This document shows, piece after piece, positions 34,013 through 46,525 of a stretch of 64,000 nt of DNA (position 1 is its first letter; each line of letters opens with the position of its first letter). Both the position numbers and the translations under genes were made by a program. The stretch is from Dipteronia dyeriana (Eukaryota; Streptophyta; Magnoliopsida; Sapindales; Sapindaceae): the NCBI GenBank assembly GCA_032871835.1, contig CM065298.1:75544154-75608153 (forward strand). Direction: 5' to 3'. The notes below the pieces were generated by a model, which worked only from the letters and a program-made list of their open reading frames with translations, was not told the DNA's origin and did not search any database.

Positions 34013-35320
34013 AACTTTTTATTCTTCTAATGATAGGAAAATTTATCAAAATAATAATATGCAGATCGTGGATCAAAGTCATTTATCAGAAGTTTAATCT
34101 ATCTAATAATAGAAGATTAATCAATATCAACAAAAATCATAAAATGATATAGAAATCCCGTCCCAGATCATGCTAAAGATGCACTAAGGACATATACAAC
34201 AAAATCAAATATCATAAAAAATGAGCAAGTCAATGTCCAAGTGCAAGTTGTAATGGTGAATAGTGATAATAAGCAGTGGGTCAGAGATTAACGAAAAACA
34301 TGTAAAATAGCACGTCCCTGTATAGAAATAAGTAACTGTGTTCGTAATAATAAAGTTCTCGTAAATACCCGGAGACGTATAGTAAGTGATTCCACTGATA
34401 TATTGCTTATAATGAGTATATGTGAAACTGGATGTTCAACATCAATCCCAACTACTTTGTAATATTCATCCAATGTTTTGAAAGTAAATTCACTAACATT
34501 ACAACGACGTGTTGACTAAATTGAATATTCTTGAAATTGTGCCAAAAATCTGATAATTTGTGCCAGTGTTATGTAGATATTTGATAATTAACAACATGTG
34601 ACCATCTCATAGGTGAATCAATTAGAACCATAAAATAATGAGATAGTTCACTTGGTGGATGAATAGGCTCACATGGATCCCTTTGAGTGATGGAAATTCA
34701 AAACCAACTTTAGAATGAGATGATCTTATTATTAATCTCCATTGTGAATATGTAATACATATATTCTCATAGAATAAAATAATCCGATAGCCCTTTAATT
34801 GGGTATTGTGAAAATTTTCAAGGATGGTCATGCTAAATCATAGTTGGTGACCAAGATGGTCATGCCAAATCATGACCGCATAAATCTTTGCATTTTATAG
34901 CTGTACGATATAAACCAGACGAGAAAACACAACTTCTCTACAATAAGCTTCTGGCCCAAATCATTTGAAATAATTCATAGATATTCAACATTCTTATCAT
35001 TTATAGTTTCAATATGATATTAATTATGTCGTATATCTTTTGAAACTAAGCAGATTTCTCATGTATAATAAAGAATCATTGATACATAATTTAGTATTGT
35101 TTGGTATTAATATTGTGGCTCTTTTTGATACAATATCAGATTTGCTAGACTTGATACAATAATAACATTTTCTTTGAGAAAAGTCAAATTCAGAAAAAAA
35201 AAATCCGATTCCACATAATTGGACGTGTCATTGCACTACCGGTTAGACATATATATTCTTCTTGCATTTTAATGATACACAATTCGTTGTTTAAATCTAC
35301 GTCATATAGTAAAGATAAAT
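34013..35320 (-). pseudogene. Decayed copia protease-integrase fragment
   Basis: Despite heavy decay, minus-strand reading follows a common plant copia pol. A protease-like EEYICLTGSAMTRPIMWN lies near 35240-35300, then LLSFKRY, WHDHLGH for the first zinc His pair (near 34850), YSQWRLIIRSSHSKVGFEF, IHQVNYLIILWF, LIDSPMRWSHVC (near 34600) and DEYYKVVGIDVEHPVSHI (34473-34420). LIRLRVFTRTLLLRTQLLIS-like sequence follows. Around 34260-34013 only traces remain. No intact triad is present. The family-B LTR of 14253-34007 interrupts it; the expected RT is not recognisable to the left of 14252. Confidence 0.7.
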
Positions 35321-37020
35321 AATTTTCCTTTAGGGAATTTTCAATGTATTATATATAATATCATTTTATATCTCATCAGAAGCAATAACTTTTTCAATAA
35401 ATTTATTCTTTAAATCTTTTTGTTTTATTGTTTATAAACATTTACTTCGAGGGTTGTTTTGATATCTCTTAAACTTAGATAAAAATACATTCAAATTTGA
35501 TTTTTTGATATTGCTACTTCAAGAGCATGCACGGAATAGATAAAATATCCGTATCAATTTCATTTTTACCACATAATTCCAACTGCAATATTAGGCTCGG
35601 CTCTTGAATTTTGTATGACATTCAAAACATCTAGCTGGGAAGTGTAATTTTCAACATCAAAAAAATGACACGATATAAAATAAAATAAAATATAACAAAT
35701 AAATAAAAAATATCACTTGATTCTTAAATAACTAAAATAATCAAACACAAGATAAATATATAAATTAAAATCATAGATAATATTAATTTTTGGAAAATTT
35801 AGGTCCGACCATGAACTACAATTTCATTAATATACTACAAAAAAAAAATTCAAAACTTCATATTCTGAATGGAAATTACAATTTGATTTTCAAATGAATG
35901 AATCATAACTTGATTAGATTCAAAACTTCTAGTTCCAATAAACTTTGATTTAAAATTTTTAATATCACAATTAAATTTTAATTTACAGCTTCAAATCTGA
36001 CTAGTTTTAAATTGAGAACATTACATTCTAACAAAATCAATATACAGAAATTCATATTCTGATTTGTATTGACAAATAGTGTTTCAGGCCTATATAATTT
36101 CCTTTTCCAATATTTGGATTTACAAATTATTCATCCAGCTATGTAAATTTAAACCACCCATTTGTTCAGAACTTCAGGTTCAAAATTTCAAAACTTCTGG
36201 TTTCAGATTTAGTACATTATATTCAAATTCAGAACTTTAAGTTCTAAATAATAAAGTATGGTATTTATATATATAACAATGAATCTAAAACTTCGGGTTC
36301 GTAATGGAATTAAAATTCAGATATTTAAGTTCTGGTTGGTTAGCAAAACTTTGCTAAATTAAATATACTAATAAACAAATGTAGAAACTTCAGCTTCTGG
36401 TTAATCACTATAACCGAGCTCAGCTCATAAATTGCATATAAATAAATAAATACAAATAAATAAAATCAAGATCTGGACGTTCCAATAGATTTGCCTACTA
36501 TGCCAATCTCATAAATTGCGTACATTAAATAAATGTGAATAAATTAAAATGCACAATAAATAAATCCAGAACTCTTGGTTCTAGTAGGTTGACCTACTAT
36601 GCAAATCTCAGAAGTCGCATAAAAATAAATTAATGCATGATAAAAAATTAATTGTAAAAAAAGTAAATAAATGTATAATAATAAATCAATTCGAAATTTA
36701 GAGTTTCCAACTCTGACTGGAATGAAATTCAGATTTCCAGTTCTAACTGGATTGAAATTCAGAACTTCCGTTTCTAATATTAAATAAATTGCATAGAAAT
36801 AAATAAATCCTGAACTTCATATTGAAATTCTGAATTTTAATGCCCAGTTTGGTTGGATGGATTTGAATGAAAAGAAAATCATTCGTAATGTTTAAATGTA
36901 ATAGAATGAAGATTCTATTGGAATATTGATTCTACCATTTTGATGAAAAGGGTTTTCCATCAAAAAACCAATGAAATGTCCATTTCAATTCAAAACTAAA
37001 ATTTGTATTCCATAAATGCC
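35321..37020. other. AT-rich stretch with a recurring AACTTC..GTTCT motif
   Basis: No coding sequence is seen. Between about 35840 and 36840 a short motif resembling CAGAACTTC-A/T-GGTTCT recurs about 14 times at irregular spacing (for example CAGAACTTCAGGTTC near 36168, AACTTCGGGTTCG near 36291, CAGAACTCTTGGTTCTAG near 36567). Given its place upstream of the decayed copia pol it may be the leader or LTR of that element. From 36840 the text changes to TTTGGTTGGATGGATTTGAATG, perhaps a separate small repeat. Confidence 0.5.
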
Positions 37021-37060
37021 TTCCTATGCTCCCACTCTATTCCAAAAATACCCTCCATTC

Positions 37061-37061
<1 letters not shown>

Positions 37062-37123
<62 letters not shown>

Positions 37124-37125
37124 TT
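37062..37125 (+). repeat. (TA)n(TG)n microsatellite
   Basis: About 20 TA units are followed by about ten TG units. The next 220 bases are almost wholly A and T with repeated ATAT/TATTATA palindromic runs up to the flank of the copia element at 37367. Confidence 0.95.
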
Positions 37126-37366
37126 GCATATGTATATATATTTTATATAATATAATATTACATATAAATATTATATTAAATATTATTTTATATATATATG
37201 TGGAATATTTATTATATAATATAATATATATATATATGTTATATGTATTATATAAGATATCATAACATATATATTATATACTATATATATATTATATAAT
37301 ATTATATTCATATTATATACATTATTACATTATAATAATATATATGGGATTGCCTGCTGTATAGTC

Positions 37367-39055
37367 TGAAAGTAACCCTTAAAGTGTGTCAATATTAAAT
37401 ATTCACTCAATAAACAAACATGCAACATCAAGTGTAAAGATGCGGAAATATAAATAACACAAGAAGTATACGTGGAAATCCTCAAAAATGGGAAAAACCA
37501 TGGACTGTTAAGTGTGCCACAGTCGGTCACAGAAATCCATTATATGAGCAAAGGTTACACCCTCAAGTGATTCTTGAACTCTCAGTCTCGACAACCTCAG
37601 GCTATGGCCACCGCCACTCACCACTCTTGGTTCAGTCCCTAGTGATATCCCCTGATACATTACTCTTGGCGTGAATGTCTCCTACTCTACCCCTTTGGGC
37701 CTTTGATAGTGGCACCCGACCAATTGCTTGCAAACCCACCTTTGGTTGCAAGACTTGAAATGCTTGTGCACTACACATTGGTAGCCACAAGACTTAATTC
37801 TCAATAAAGAGATCAACAACCTATGTGAATATGTAAAAATATTCTAAGTGCAAATAATGCTAGGGAATACTAATTGCTTATCTCGGAATTAAAGAATGTT
37901 ACTAAGTGCGATTCCTATATATCAATGTCTAAATGAATGCTCATAAAGGTTTAACTAGATATGGATATGCAATATTACAATCTAGTTATCAAACAAAGCC
38001 ATTTCAACATGTGTTGTCAATAAGCATGGCATGATCATTAATGCAATCATCAAAATGCAATTAATATGACCTAATTAGCTAGAGGCAAATATGACCTATG
38101 TGATAGCTATCACAATACAATAACCCAAACATCAACAACAATCTCTACTTGTATTATAAATCCTAATCTAGAGGAATACAAGTCATAAAAGAGATATCTT
38201 ATTGAGATAGAACACAAGAATGATGAAAATGGTGTTCTACTTACCAAGTTACATGTTTGATGAAGACCCATGCAAGAAAACATCCTAGATGAAGCTAGTT
38301 GATGTTTGTTTCATGAAGGGATGATAGGTATTTGGGTTTTGGAGAGTTAATAAAGCTTGAACAAGCTTTCTCTCACAAGACTCTCTCCTTCTCTCTCTAG
38401 GGTTTCTTTTGGTTCAGGAAAGGTAATGAACAATAGAAGAAAGAGAGGTTCTTATAGTGGGTGTCATGAGGTTCGTGAAAAGACAAAATGTGCACAAAAA
38501 TTGCACAGTGCGCGGGTCCATACCCACGCATTCACCAGCGCACATGACCCACGTAGTCACACAGACCTGCGTATGAACCGCGCAAGTGTCCATGCAAAGA
38601 CCTGATTCAGAGACTTGAAAGTCACCTAAAAAAACAGTGCATGGGTACTGCGCGGGTACCCTACCCGTGCATTGACCCACGCAGTAGAGACTACAAAGGC
38701 CTCTCTTCGCGTTACAAAGAGAACACCATCGTGCACGCGGGGACGTATCAGATCAAGCAATGGAATACGAATTAAATAAACACCAAACACAATTAAAACT
38801 AAAAATGAAATCTCAATTACATGTAAGTGTGTGTGTGCTTAATAACAAATGCATGTCAATGTAAATGCATATAAATGAAATGTGAGTGTGTGCAACTAAA
38901 TCTCTTCAATAAGAAATAGGCACAAGTCAACTACCTCTTGAAGCTCACTGGGATCTTGGATGCTTGTCATCAAATGCCTAAGCTACCCATTACACATTGA
39001 ATCCCCAATGTGATATTTCATGAAAAAATCCAATCATAAAATAGAGGTTCTTACA
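37367..39055 (-). repeat. 3' LTR of the gag-only copia element
   Basis: On the minus strand it runs TGTAAGAACCTC to GTTACTTTCA. It matches 56171-57909 closely, including GTGTGCCACAGTCGGTCACAG-like sequence, the TTATTGACAACA... U3 text and a GC-rich block near 38500-38720 with CGCGGGTACCC and GGGTCAATGCACGGG on the minus strand. It lacks about 50 bases (TAGAGGGGGGTGAATAGG region) present near the end of the partner. Confidence 0.9.
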
Positions 39056-39070
39056 TTCTCCCCCTTTCGC
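39056..39070 (-). other. Polypurine tract of the gag-only element
   Basis: Minus-strand GCGAAAGGGGGAGAA lies immediately before the 3' LTR start TGTAAGAA. This is the expected primer site for plus-strand synthesis. Confidence 0.85.
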
Positions 39071-40328
39071 TATTTCATGACAAAATCACCACTCATAAAG
39101 CAATCCTCACAATACAAAAAAAAAATCTAGCTATTGTTCATGAGAGTCCCTTCTACCTTACAAAAAAGAGATACACCTAAGAATCTAAGTTTTCCTGGTT
39201 TTCAATCTCTTCGTAGATCATCATACCTACAGACAATAGCAAGAAAGCACTTTCCAAGAACAAGTGCATGTGAGGTGAACAAATACAAAAAGCAATTGCA
39301 TTCAGTAAAGCAATATAAACAAATGCATGTGCAATGCTCACTCTCCCTCACTGTAGCTAACTCCCCACAATCACCATGGCTCAAAGAATAAGCTTCCCCT
39401 ATATCCATACTACTCCCCTTTTGTTATGATATAGGCAAAGAGAGTTGCCCCACAATAGGTTGCCTTGGCAAAGAAAGCTACAAGCAATCATCACATCGTA
39501 TAATCATATAAACCAAATTTATGCTAGAAATGTGATTAAGAGAGATTCAAGGGATTTTGAAAACAAAAAAGTGTGTGTGTGTGAAAAGGTTGCTTAGCAT
39601 GTAATACAACACACTATTGATCTCACGCATGCAAATCAATCAAAGAAACACTCAATAGGAATTCCAAATGAAGTCAAACCAATTAAAGCCCTATTGTTAT
39701 CATAAGAAGATATATATCCAAGCATTTGTGTGCAAGTGTACTAAACACATCAAAAGTATATCAACTTATTTACATTGCAAGACATATCATCAATCAATAA
39801 TTTGATGTCTAAAATAAGCAATGCATCAACGCACATCATCAACAAATTTTTGACTTTTTTGTTTTTCTCCAATTTCCTATAAAACATGTATTTCTGTTTA
39901 TCATGCAAAGGTAACTCTCTTGATGGCTTTCAATTGGTTTCAAATGAGTAGCCTTTTCTAACATTGGGTGGTTTCACATCATATTGCCAGTAGCCCTTTT
40001 CAAGAGAGAGAGCTTCAGAATGCATATCATAGGAATCATGAACATGGAGTATAATTTGAGGTCAATCAAATGTAATAACAAGTAGAACATTCCTCTAATA
40101 GATAAGCATGTTCATGCAAAAATAGAAATCATGCATTATCATAAAAGGCAACTGTGCAAGGTGTTATTAAAAAAAACATTATACAATCATTAATCAATGT
40201 TATTTACCAAGTACACTCAAGCAATCATAAAAAGAGCATAAAATAACTCAACCTTTTGCAAATGAAAATTCATGCAAGTTTGCTCTCTTTGCTTGAGCTC
40301 CTCATATGGGGTCATAAACCGAACTGTA
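39071..40328 (-). other. Non-coding interior of the gag-only element
   Basis: It lies between the gag end and the polypurine tract, where pol would be in an autonomous copia element. The text is AT-rich with frequent stops in all frames. A short readable piece near 39134-39408 has no recognisable domain. I see no integrase, RT or RNase H motif. Confidence 0.6.
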
Positions 40329-40862
40329 TCAAGGCAAGGGGCAAGTCCCACTAGACATACCAAGTCCATTTGACCTAGTAGAATTTAAGGGAGAAATTTT
40401 AACACAAGGGATATGATGCATATTTTCCTTATCCAACCTAGGTTCCACTGCATCATTTTTAGTGGTCAAGATTTTATCCTTACTAGGATTCCTATGATCA
40501 TTCAATTTAGCCCTACGGTTCATTTTCTTTTCTCCCATGCTTTTAATTCTACATCTTCTAATGTAGTTAACACAATTTGGTTGAATATGACCAATCATAC
40601 CACAATAATGACAAGTAGGTTTTAAAGAAGAATTCATATCAATGTATTTAGCTCTTATCAAGGCATGGCCATGTTGATGAGGTTGTCTTTGAAGCATAGG
40701 TTGGCTTTTCTTGGGAGCATTAGCCGTATGTTGGTTCCGTTATGGTTGAGCAAGAGAATTTTGCCTCAAAGGTTAATTTGGCTTTGACAGAGGCATCCTC
40801 AAAGGTTAAGGTTGATCTTGTCTCCTTGGAAGCATCTTCAAGGTTGAGCTCTTAGTTGATTC
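40329..40862 (-). pseudogene. Gag C-terminal part with third zinc knuckle
   Basis: Minus-strand reading gives TCHYCGMIGHIQPNC at about 40614-40570, a complete CX2CX4HX4C knuckle of the CH.CG..GHI.P.C form that ends SIRE-group gag. A basic region follows (RRCRIKSMGEKKMNRRAKLN), then a stop near 40329 after GMSSGTCPLP. The part toward 40862 is frameshifted. The gag is cut here by the family-D copia element and resumes at 52945. Confidence 0.8.
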
Positions 40863-43029
40863 TGTTAGGATTAAGCTTGATATCAAGAGTGTAATATTTT
40901 AATTAACAATCTTTTCATGTTAATAAAGTGATTTCTAGTTTAACAAATCTTATAGCATTTATAGTTTAATAATTATAATTGTCAAAAGTAAATAATCATA
41001 AGGTCAAAAGACTATGAGAAAGGAAGAATTGTTCATACATCTAGATATGTATGAGGTAGACATAATTCTTTAGTTAGTCTTGAATAATATTCACAACTTA
41101 AGATAAAAGGTTGAGTGCCTTTATCTTGTCAAAGTTGTAGATTCTTTTGCTAGCATTTGAGTGGGATCAAATGTGTTATGATGAGTCTAAAATCATCAAA
41201 GTGTGGTGTCTTTAGGCAAAAGAATCTAGTGTACTGGGTGCATTGAATAGGATCAAAATGAAATACTTTATCTAGAACCATCAATGGATAAAAGTTTTCA
41301 TTTGAAGACAATCGAAAAGTCTATCTCAATCCTGAGATATATGATGGACTTATGGTTGCAAGTGTTATCATTTGAGTTATCAATGAGTACGATTATATAG
41401 CATAATCTATCCACGAAAGTTTGGTGGTATTCATTTGTTAATCGATAGAGAATTTCATTTATAGATATGGATATCGTGGCTCCATTTATTGAATGAGATT
41501 AGAATACCATCATATGGATGTTTTGAGGTATTGGATATTAAATCTTAACATTAAGTTTTCAATAGTGTCTATTGAAACATGGTTTCTGGACAAGTCAAAA
41601 TATCCAAGTTCAAAATGTGGTCATATGAGTAAATATGGTAACTTGGAGAGCTATAGGCGGTCTATGAGCTCTTGGCGATTACTGGTTTTCATCACGAGGA
41701 TTCAACTTATTCTATCTTTATTTAAGAGTTCAATTTTAGTTCTTTATTGGAATGAACTAAAATTAAATAGATCGGACCTAAGTGAATCATTTGTTGATTG
41801 TGATTGGGTTGTGTCTATTGGAGCTTAAATTTAGATAGCCCGCCAAGATCCCCAATCCACAAGAACTTGCATGGATCACTTGATATATTCTACTGGACCA
41901 ATTTAAGGGTCCATTTAGAATTGTATTAAGGCAGGTGAACTTGTTTCTTTTTTTAAGAATAGGTCAAGTTGACATGTGGACTTTTTTATTAAGTCCAATG
42001 GATTTAATAAAATAAGAAAAATAATATATGGCCCATATATATGTGTTGGGCGGCAAGGCTATTTAGAATAGCTTAATTATATTATTTTTATTTTATTATT
42101 TAATTAAATGGAAATTAATTAATTTGTTGATTAATTAATTGTTTAATTAAAAGTCAAAATCTTTTACCTAGTATGAGATGGTCTCCTAAAATTATACTAT
42201 TGTTGGTAATATAATTAATATTAAAGACTATATTTGATAAGTAGATAAATAAAATGAATTATTTATCTAATCAAATTAGGAAGTCTTTAATATGGGTACA
42301 AATACGTTATTAAGTTGGATTAGGAGTCTTGGTGTAGGAAAGAATTCCTATTGGAAAATGATTCTTAACCACCGAGTAAATCTACCTAAGGAAAGGATTC
42401 TTAACCACCAATTAAATCATTCTTAGGAGAGGATTTGGTCTCCTATAAATACTACTTGTAAATTTCGACCAAGCATGAATTTTTGGAGTGAGAAGTTGTT
42501 TTTTATATGTTTTTTATTGTTATATAAAAAAAACTTCGTCCAACTCATTGTGTGAAGAATTCGGCCAAGCATAGAGAAAAGAGGGAACGTTTTTGTTTTC
42601 GATAGTACACTAGTATCCTTTGCATCAAAAGGATTTTGTGTACAACATTGAATCAAGGTTCACGCGAGTTTCAATCAAATTGATTGATAATTCAAAAGTG
42701 ATCAAACGTTCTTGGTTTTTCTCTTGGAGGATTATTGTGACTAGCAAAGAAGAAGATTTTGTTTGTTTCCATCCTCAGGTATACAATTTAAAGAAGGGGA
42801 GCCCACACTCCTAGGTGATTCACATTCGTGATTGGATTGGAAGATATTGCGGATTCAATTCGATGCTATTTCAATCGTCACAAAAAAATGTATGATACTT
42901 TTTATATACATCAATTAATCTAGGGTTAAGGTTCTTGTTATTAAAAGATAATTTTTTTATTTATACGCAAACCCTAATTTTCTAATTTTCTCACGCTTCT
43001 GTTGCGTTATGAACTGTTTTTTCTCTACA
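40863..43029 (+). repeat. 5' LTR of the family-D copia element
   Basis: It runs TGTTAGGATTAAGC to TTTTTTCTCTACA and is followed two bases later by the PBS. Relative to the 3' LTR it lacks about 55 bases near 41700 (the CACTTTCTC..GTCCAGGGTATGAGTGAG stretch). TTTGGTCTCCTATAAATACTAC near 42434-42455 is a good TATA region. TATACAATTTAAAGAA follows CCTCAGG near 42776. Confidence 0.93.
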
Positions 43030-43031
43030 AT

Positions 43032-43043
43032 TGGTATCAGAGC
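43032..43043 (+). other. Primer-binding site of the family-D copia element
   Basis: TGGTATCAGAGC is the exact initiator-methionine-tRNA type primer site used by most plant copia elements. Confidence 0.95.
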
Positions 43044-44375
43044 CTGGTTGTACCCTTGATTAATTGATGTATGTGTTTGTGAATCTTTTTTTTGTATATA
43101 TGCATGTTTTAGAAAGAGATGACACTCTAGGTATTCGCATATATATTTACATTGGAATGTATGGATATATATATGTTTTTTATGTGGTTTGTTATTGCTC
43201 AATTTTGGTTATAGAATTTCAATGTATTTTGTTTTGGGATTGTAACAAGAAGGGTGGTCTATCATCGTCATAATTTCCTTCTTAGTAGTTGCTAAGTTTT
43301 TATTTTATTTTGTTGTTGTAATAAAAAAAAACTTCACTATTTTTTTATTTATAATTCTTCTGTAATATATTCAAGTATCGAAGACTCGAAGGTTTAAAGA
43401 ATTGGAAGCAGCCAAAAAAAGTTTAGGACCGTACGAGCCATAGCAACGAACTTGCGTGAGAAGAGCATGCAACCACGTTTGTTGTGGCATAGGCTGCGCA
43501 CGGCAGCCCTTTTGGTAGCCACAGGCTGCGCATGGCAACCCTTTTTGGGTTTGTGGCATGCGCACGCCCATGGGTAAGGGTGAAGGGTGCGCATGCCCAT
43601 GGGAGGTAGCCGAGTGAGTCCGAACGACGAAGGTCGCGTGAAGACTTATTCGCAAAGAAAGGAGTTCTTGTATTCCAAGATATATGTAATTTACTTATTT
43701 TTCTAGCATGGACCAAAATTGTAGCTATTTATATTTTTGAAATATTGCAATGTTTGTCATTGTTTGATAACATGTCATATAGAATAGGAGTGCCATATAT
43801 CTCTTTTGGTATGAACATGCATAGAATGATTTTTGTATCTAAATTGACATCTAGATAACTTGGTAAATCATTCTTTGGAATTCGATCACATGCCTTAAAC
43901 AATTGAGTGGGAGAAGGTGTTTTGGAACACCTACAGCCTCCAAGTTTAGTTGAGCTTTATGTTTCATAAATAACCTCCCAAGAGGTAATCATGAATGGAA
44001 TTTAGCAAAATACTTCCTTAAAAGGATAGACTAGACAATTAGCCCAAATGATATCTACTCCCAAAGGAGGGATATTCGTGAGGGATTATATTGAAGGTCG
44101 ATAACTTGGTAACACACTCAATGTAATTTTATTAATATCCTCCCAAGATTTATTGTTAATAAAATTGCAAGGCTAAAATAGAAAACGTTGGTTGCTATGT
44201 TAACAATTAGGTGGGACATAGTCCAACTAGTAAATGGTGCATACTCCCAAATGAGGCGTGACATTAATGGGTGTTGGATCACCGTTGAATTTTTACGATT
44301 GAATTATTTAATTCAAGATAAATATTTAAAAGTGTTTTATCGTGATTATTTATTTATATATTTTTTGTTAATATA
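43044..44375 (+). other. Untranslated leader of the family-D copia element
   Basis: It has no readable gene. A GC-rich block at about 43430-43630 stands out in AT-rich surroundings and contains direct repeats: AGGCTGCGCA.GGCA.CCCTTTT twice (near 43490 and 43526) and GCGCA.GCCCATGGG twice (near 43560 and 43590). Leaders in this position usually hold packaging or dimerisation signals; that role here is a guess. Confidence 0.6.
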
Positions 44376-45128
44376 AAGAAATCATAACCCCATCCCTAAT
44401 CAATATCCTAAAAGATAATACTTTAACTGATAATAATTATGTCACATGGAAAAGGAAAATTGGGTTGTTATTGCAAGCTGAAAAACATAAATTCGTTATG
44501 TCTATTCCTTAACCACCAAACTAATGAATCTACTCAGGAGCAAAGAGATGAGTATCAGTAGTGAAAGTGTTCAGATGAGATGGCTAAATGTACGTTACAT
44601 TATGGCCATCATCTCCGACGTGTTGAAACAACAACATGAAGGAATGAAGACTGTTGCCGAATAGGAGATATTAGCTATGAGGTCTAGGATGACTAAGAGA
44701 AAGGCAGTGACTGCTTTCATGAATCTTAGGATGAAACCTGAACAGGATATGAAAGTCATAGCACATCTTAAAATTGTTGAACTGAATGGTGTTGAGATAT
44801 ATGGTGAGACCAAAATTGACATGATTGTCAACTCACTATTTGATTCCTTTGATCAATTCAAGTTGGACTACACCTTGAGTATTAAGGAATGCACCTTGCA
44901 AAGACTGATGCAAGATATTCAAAGCTCTAAGATAATTCTTGTGAAAGGCAAGGGTAAAGAGATTCATATGCTTGGTAAGTTGCTACTGTTAAAGACCTGT
45001 AATAAGGTCAAGAGACAATAGAAGAAAAAGCAACTTGAGCCTTCTTAGAAAGAGACCAGGAAAGTAACTAAGATCAAAGAAAAGTGTTTCTTTTGTGGTG
45101 AAAAGGGTCAAAGGAATAGACTGAATAA
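44376..45128 (+). pseudogene. Family-D copia gag
   Basis: The N-terminal part LINILKDNTLTDNNYVTWKR and KIGLLLQAEKHKFVMSIP matches the start of copia gag (the LTG.NY..W motif), followed by stops. The middle is one open frame at 44677-45021 with AFMNLRMKPEQDMKVIAHL, ETKIDMIVNSLFDSFDQFKL and MQDIQSSKIILVKG, typical UBN2-type gag text. The nucleocapsid knuckle CFFCGEKGQRNR (near 45090) has lost its His (Gln instead) and its last Cys. Confidence 0.85.
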
Positions 45129-45655
45129 GAATGAATTCAAATTGCATTTAGGCAATGGAGCGTTGGTGTTTACTAGTGTAGTTGGAGATATTAGAATCAA
45201 TTTTGATTCTTATAGGCATTTAGTTTTAATAAACATTTATTATGTACCACAGATCAAAAGGAATTTAATTTCGGTCTCTTGTCTAAATAAATTTGGATAT
45301 TCGATCACTTTTAATAAAAGTTTTATTATTAGTAAGAATAACAAATTTGTTTGTAAAGGTACATTGAAAAATGGTTTATTCTATTTGCATGGAAGTATCT
45401 CTCACTTGTTATACATGGAATCAACGGAACATAATCATAAAAGAGTAAAATTATCAAAAGATGAAACCTACCTATGGCATTTGTGCCTTGGTCATATTAT
45501 TCTTAATAGGATTAAAATATTGGTATGTAACGGACCTCTAAGTGACTTAAAGGTTGATGATCTACCAACTTGTGAATCTTGTTTTGAAGGTAAAATGACC
45601 AAAAGGTCATTTACGACCAAAGGCACAAGAGCCATTGAATGTTTAGGTTTGATAC
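45129..45655 (+). pseudogene. Family-D copia protease end and integrase zinc module
   Basis: One frame reads VLINIYYVPQIKRNLISVSC, FNKSFIISKNNKFVCKGTLK NG and then the integrase zinc module: His pair in LWHLCLGH (near 45475) and Cys pair in LPTCESCFEGK (near 45572-45600). The protease active-site DSG region expected just before 45142 is missing or unreadable. It stops at the family-B LTR inserted after TRAIECLGLI; the core resumes at 48239. Confidence 0.85.
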
Positions 45656-46426
45656 TGTTAGGTTTTAGATTGTGTTGGTATTAATTCCATATCAAAATGA
45701 TGTTTACTTGTAATGATTTAGTTGTTTAGATTCATGATGATTCAAGCTTCAAAGAAGAAGGAACAACTAGTCAAAGTAAGTTCAAAGTCTTCAAAGAGAA
45801 AGGATGCAATATGGCTCTACAAAGGTATACTAAGACCTTATCTTTCTCTTACAAGGCTTAGGCACACACACAGTTCATATATTTGTGTTCCTGTATCATT
45901 GTACACCATTATAGGCACACACATATAATTCATTCATATATTTCCCTGCATCATTGTGAACCATGTATAACACATTCACACACTTGAATATGAATGTTCA
46001 TGCATTGGTATGAAAATAACAAGTTTTGGAAAATGCATGATTGAAGACTATCTCTATGTAGTTTGTATTCTAGTGTGAATTGTGTTTGTATGTGTATATG
46101 TTTGTATAACATGGGTATTAAACTTGAATTCAGTCTTAAATCATTCTTGATTAAGTTTCGGTCATTTCGGTTACTCATACTATTGATTTCAAGTTCTAAG
46201 TCAAAAGATACTACACTTTCAACTCATGTTGCATACATTATCTCCGTCTTCATATATCGAGTCGAATTATTATTTTCTGGGTTGAGTATCTTATATGACC
46301 ATGTCTGTGAGAGAGTTATGGTTTGTAATCTGCAAACAGATTTGAAATCTGAGTTCGAAGGCCGGAGAACTGTCGATGAACGAGAAGGAAAGTCAAGGGA
46401 AAAAGAAGACAACAAAGCTCTTCTTT

Positions 46427-46525
46427 TCTGAGATGGTATGTGGCCATCTCGGGGCAGAAGGCTTGCTGCCCCGAGATGCCCATGCGCCATCTCGGGTAGC
46501 AAGCAAGATTGGCTGCTTCTTGTCC
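46427..46525. repeat. Compound palindrome, fourth family-B copy
   Basis: The best-preserved hairpin here pairs GCTTGCTGCCCCGAGATG with CATCTCGGGTAGCAAGC around CCCATGCGC. The alternative GGGGCAG/CTGCCCC and GAGATGG/CCATCTC pairings use the same arms. Confidence 0.7.

Noticed and set aside
36840..37020. Possible MITE beginning GTTTGGTTGGATGG
   Set aside because: The text resembles starts of some plant MITEs, but I found no matching inverted end or target duplication.
37026..37265. ORF rich in Ile/Tyr and Cys/Val
   Set aside because: It is a pure product of the TA/TG microsatellite and flanking AT runs.
38357..38680. Opposed short ORFs in the SIRE-like LTR
   Set aside because: They lie in the GC-rich part of a non-coding LTR and are not conserved in the partner LTR at 57214-57602.
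43430..43630. CRISPR-like or structured repeat array
   Set aside because: There are only two copies of each repeat, with no regular spacers, in a plant retrotransposon leader.
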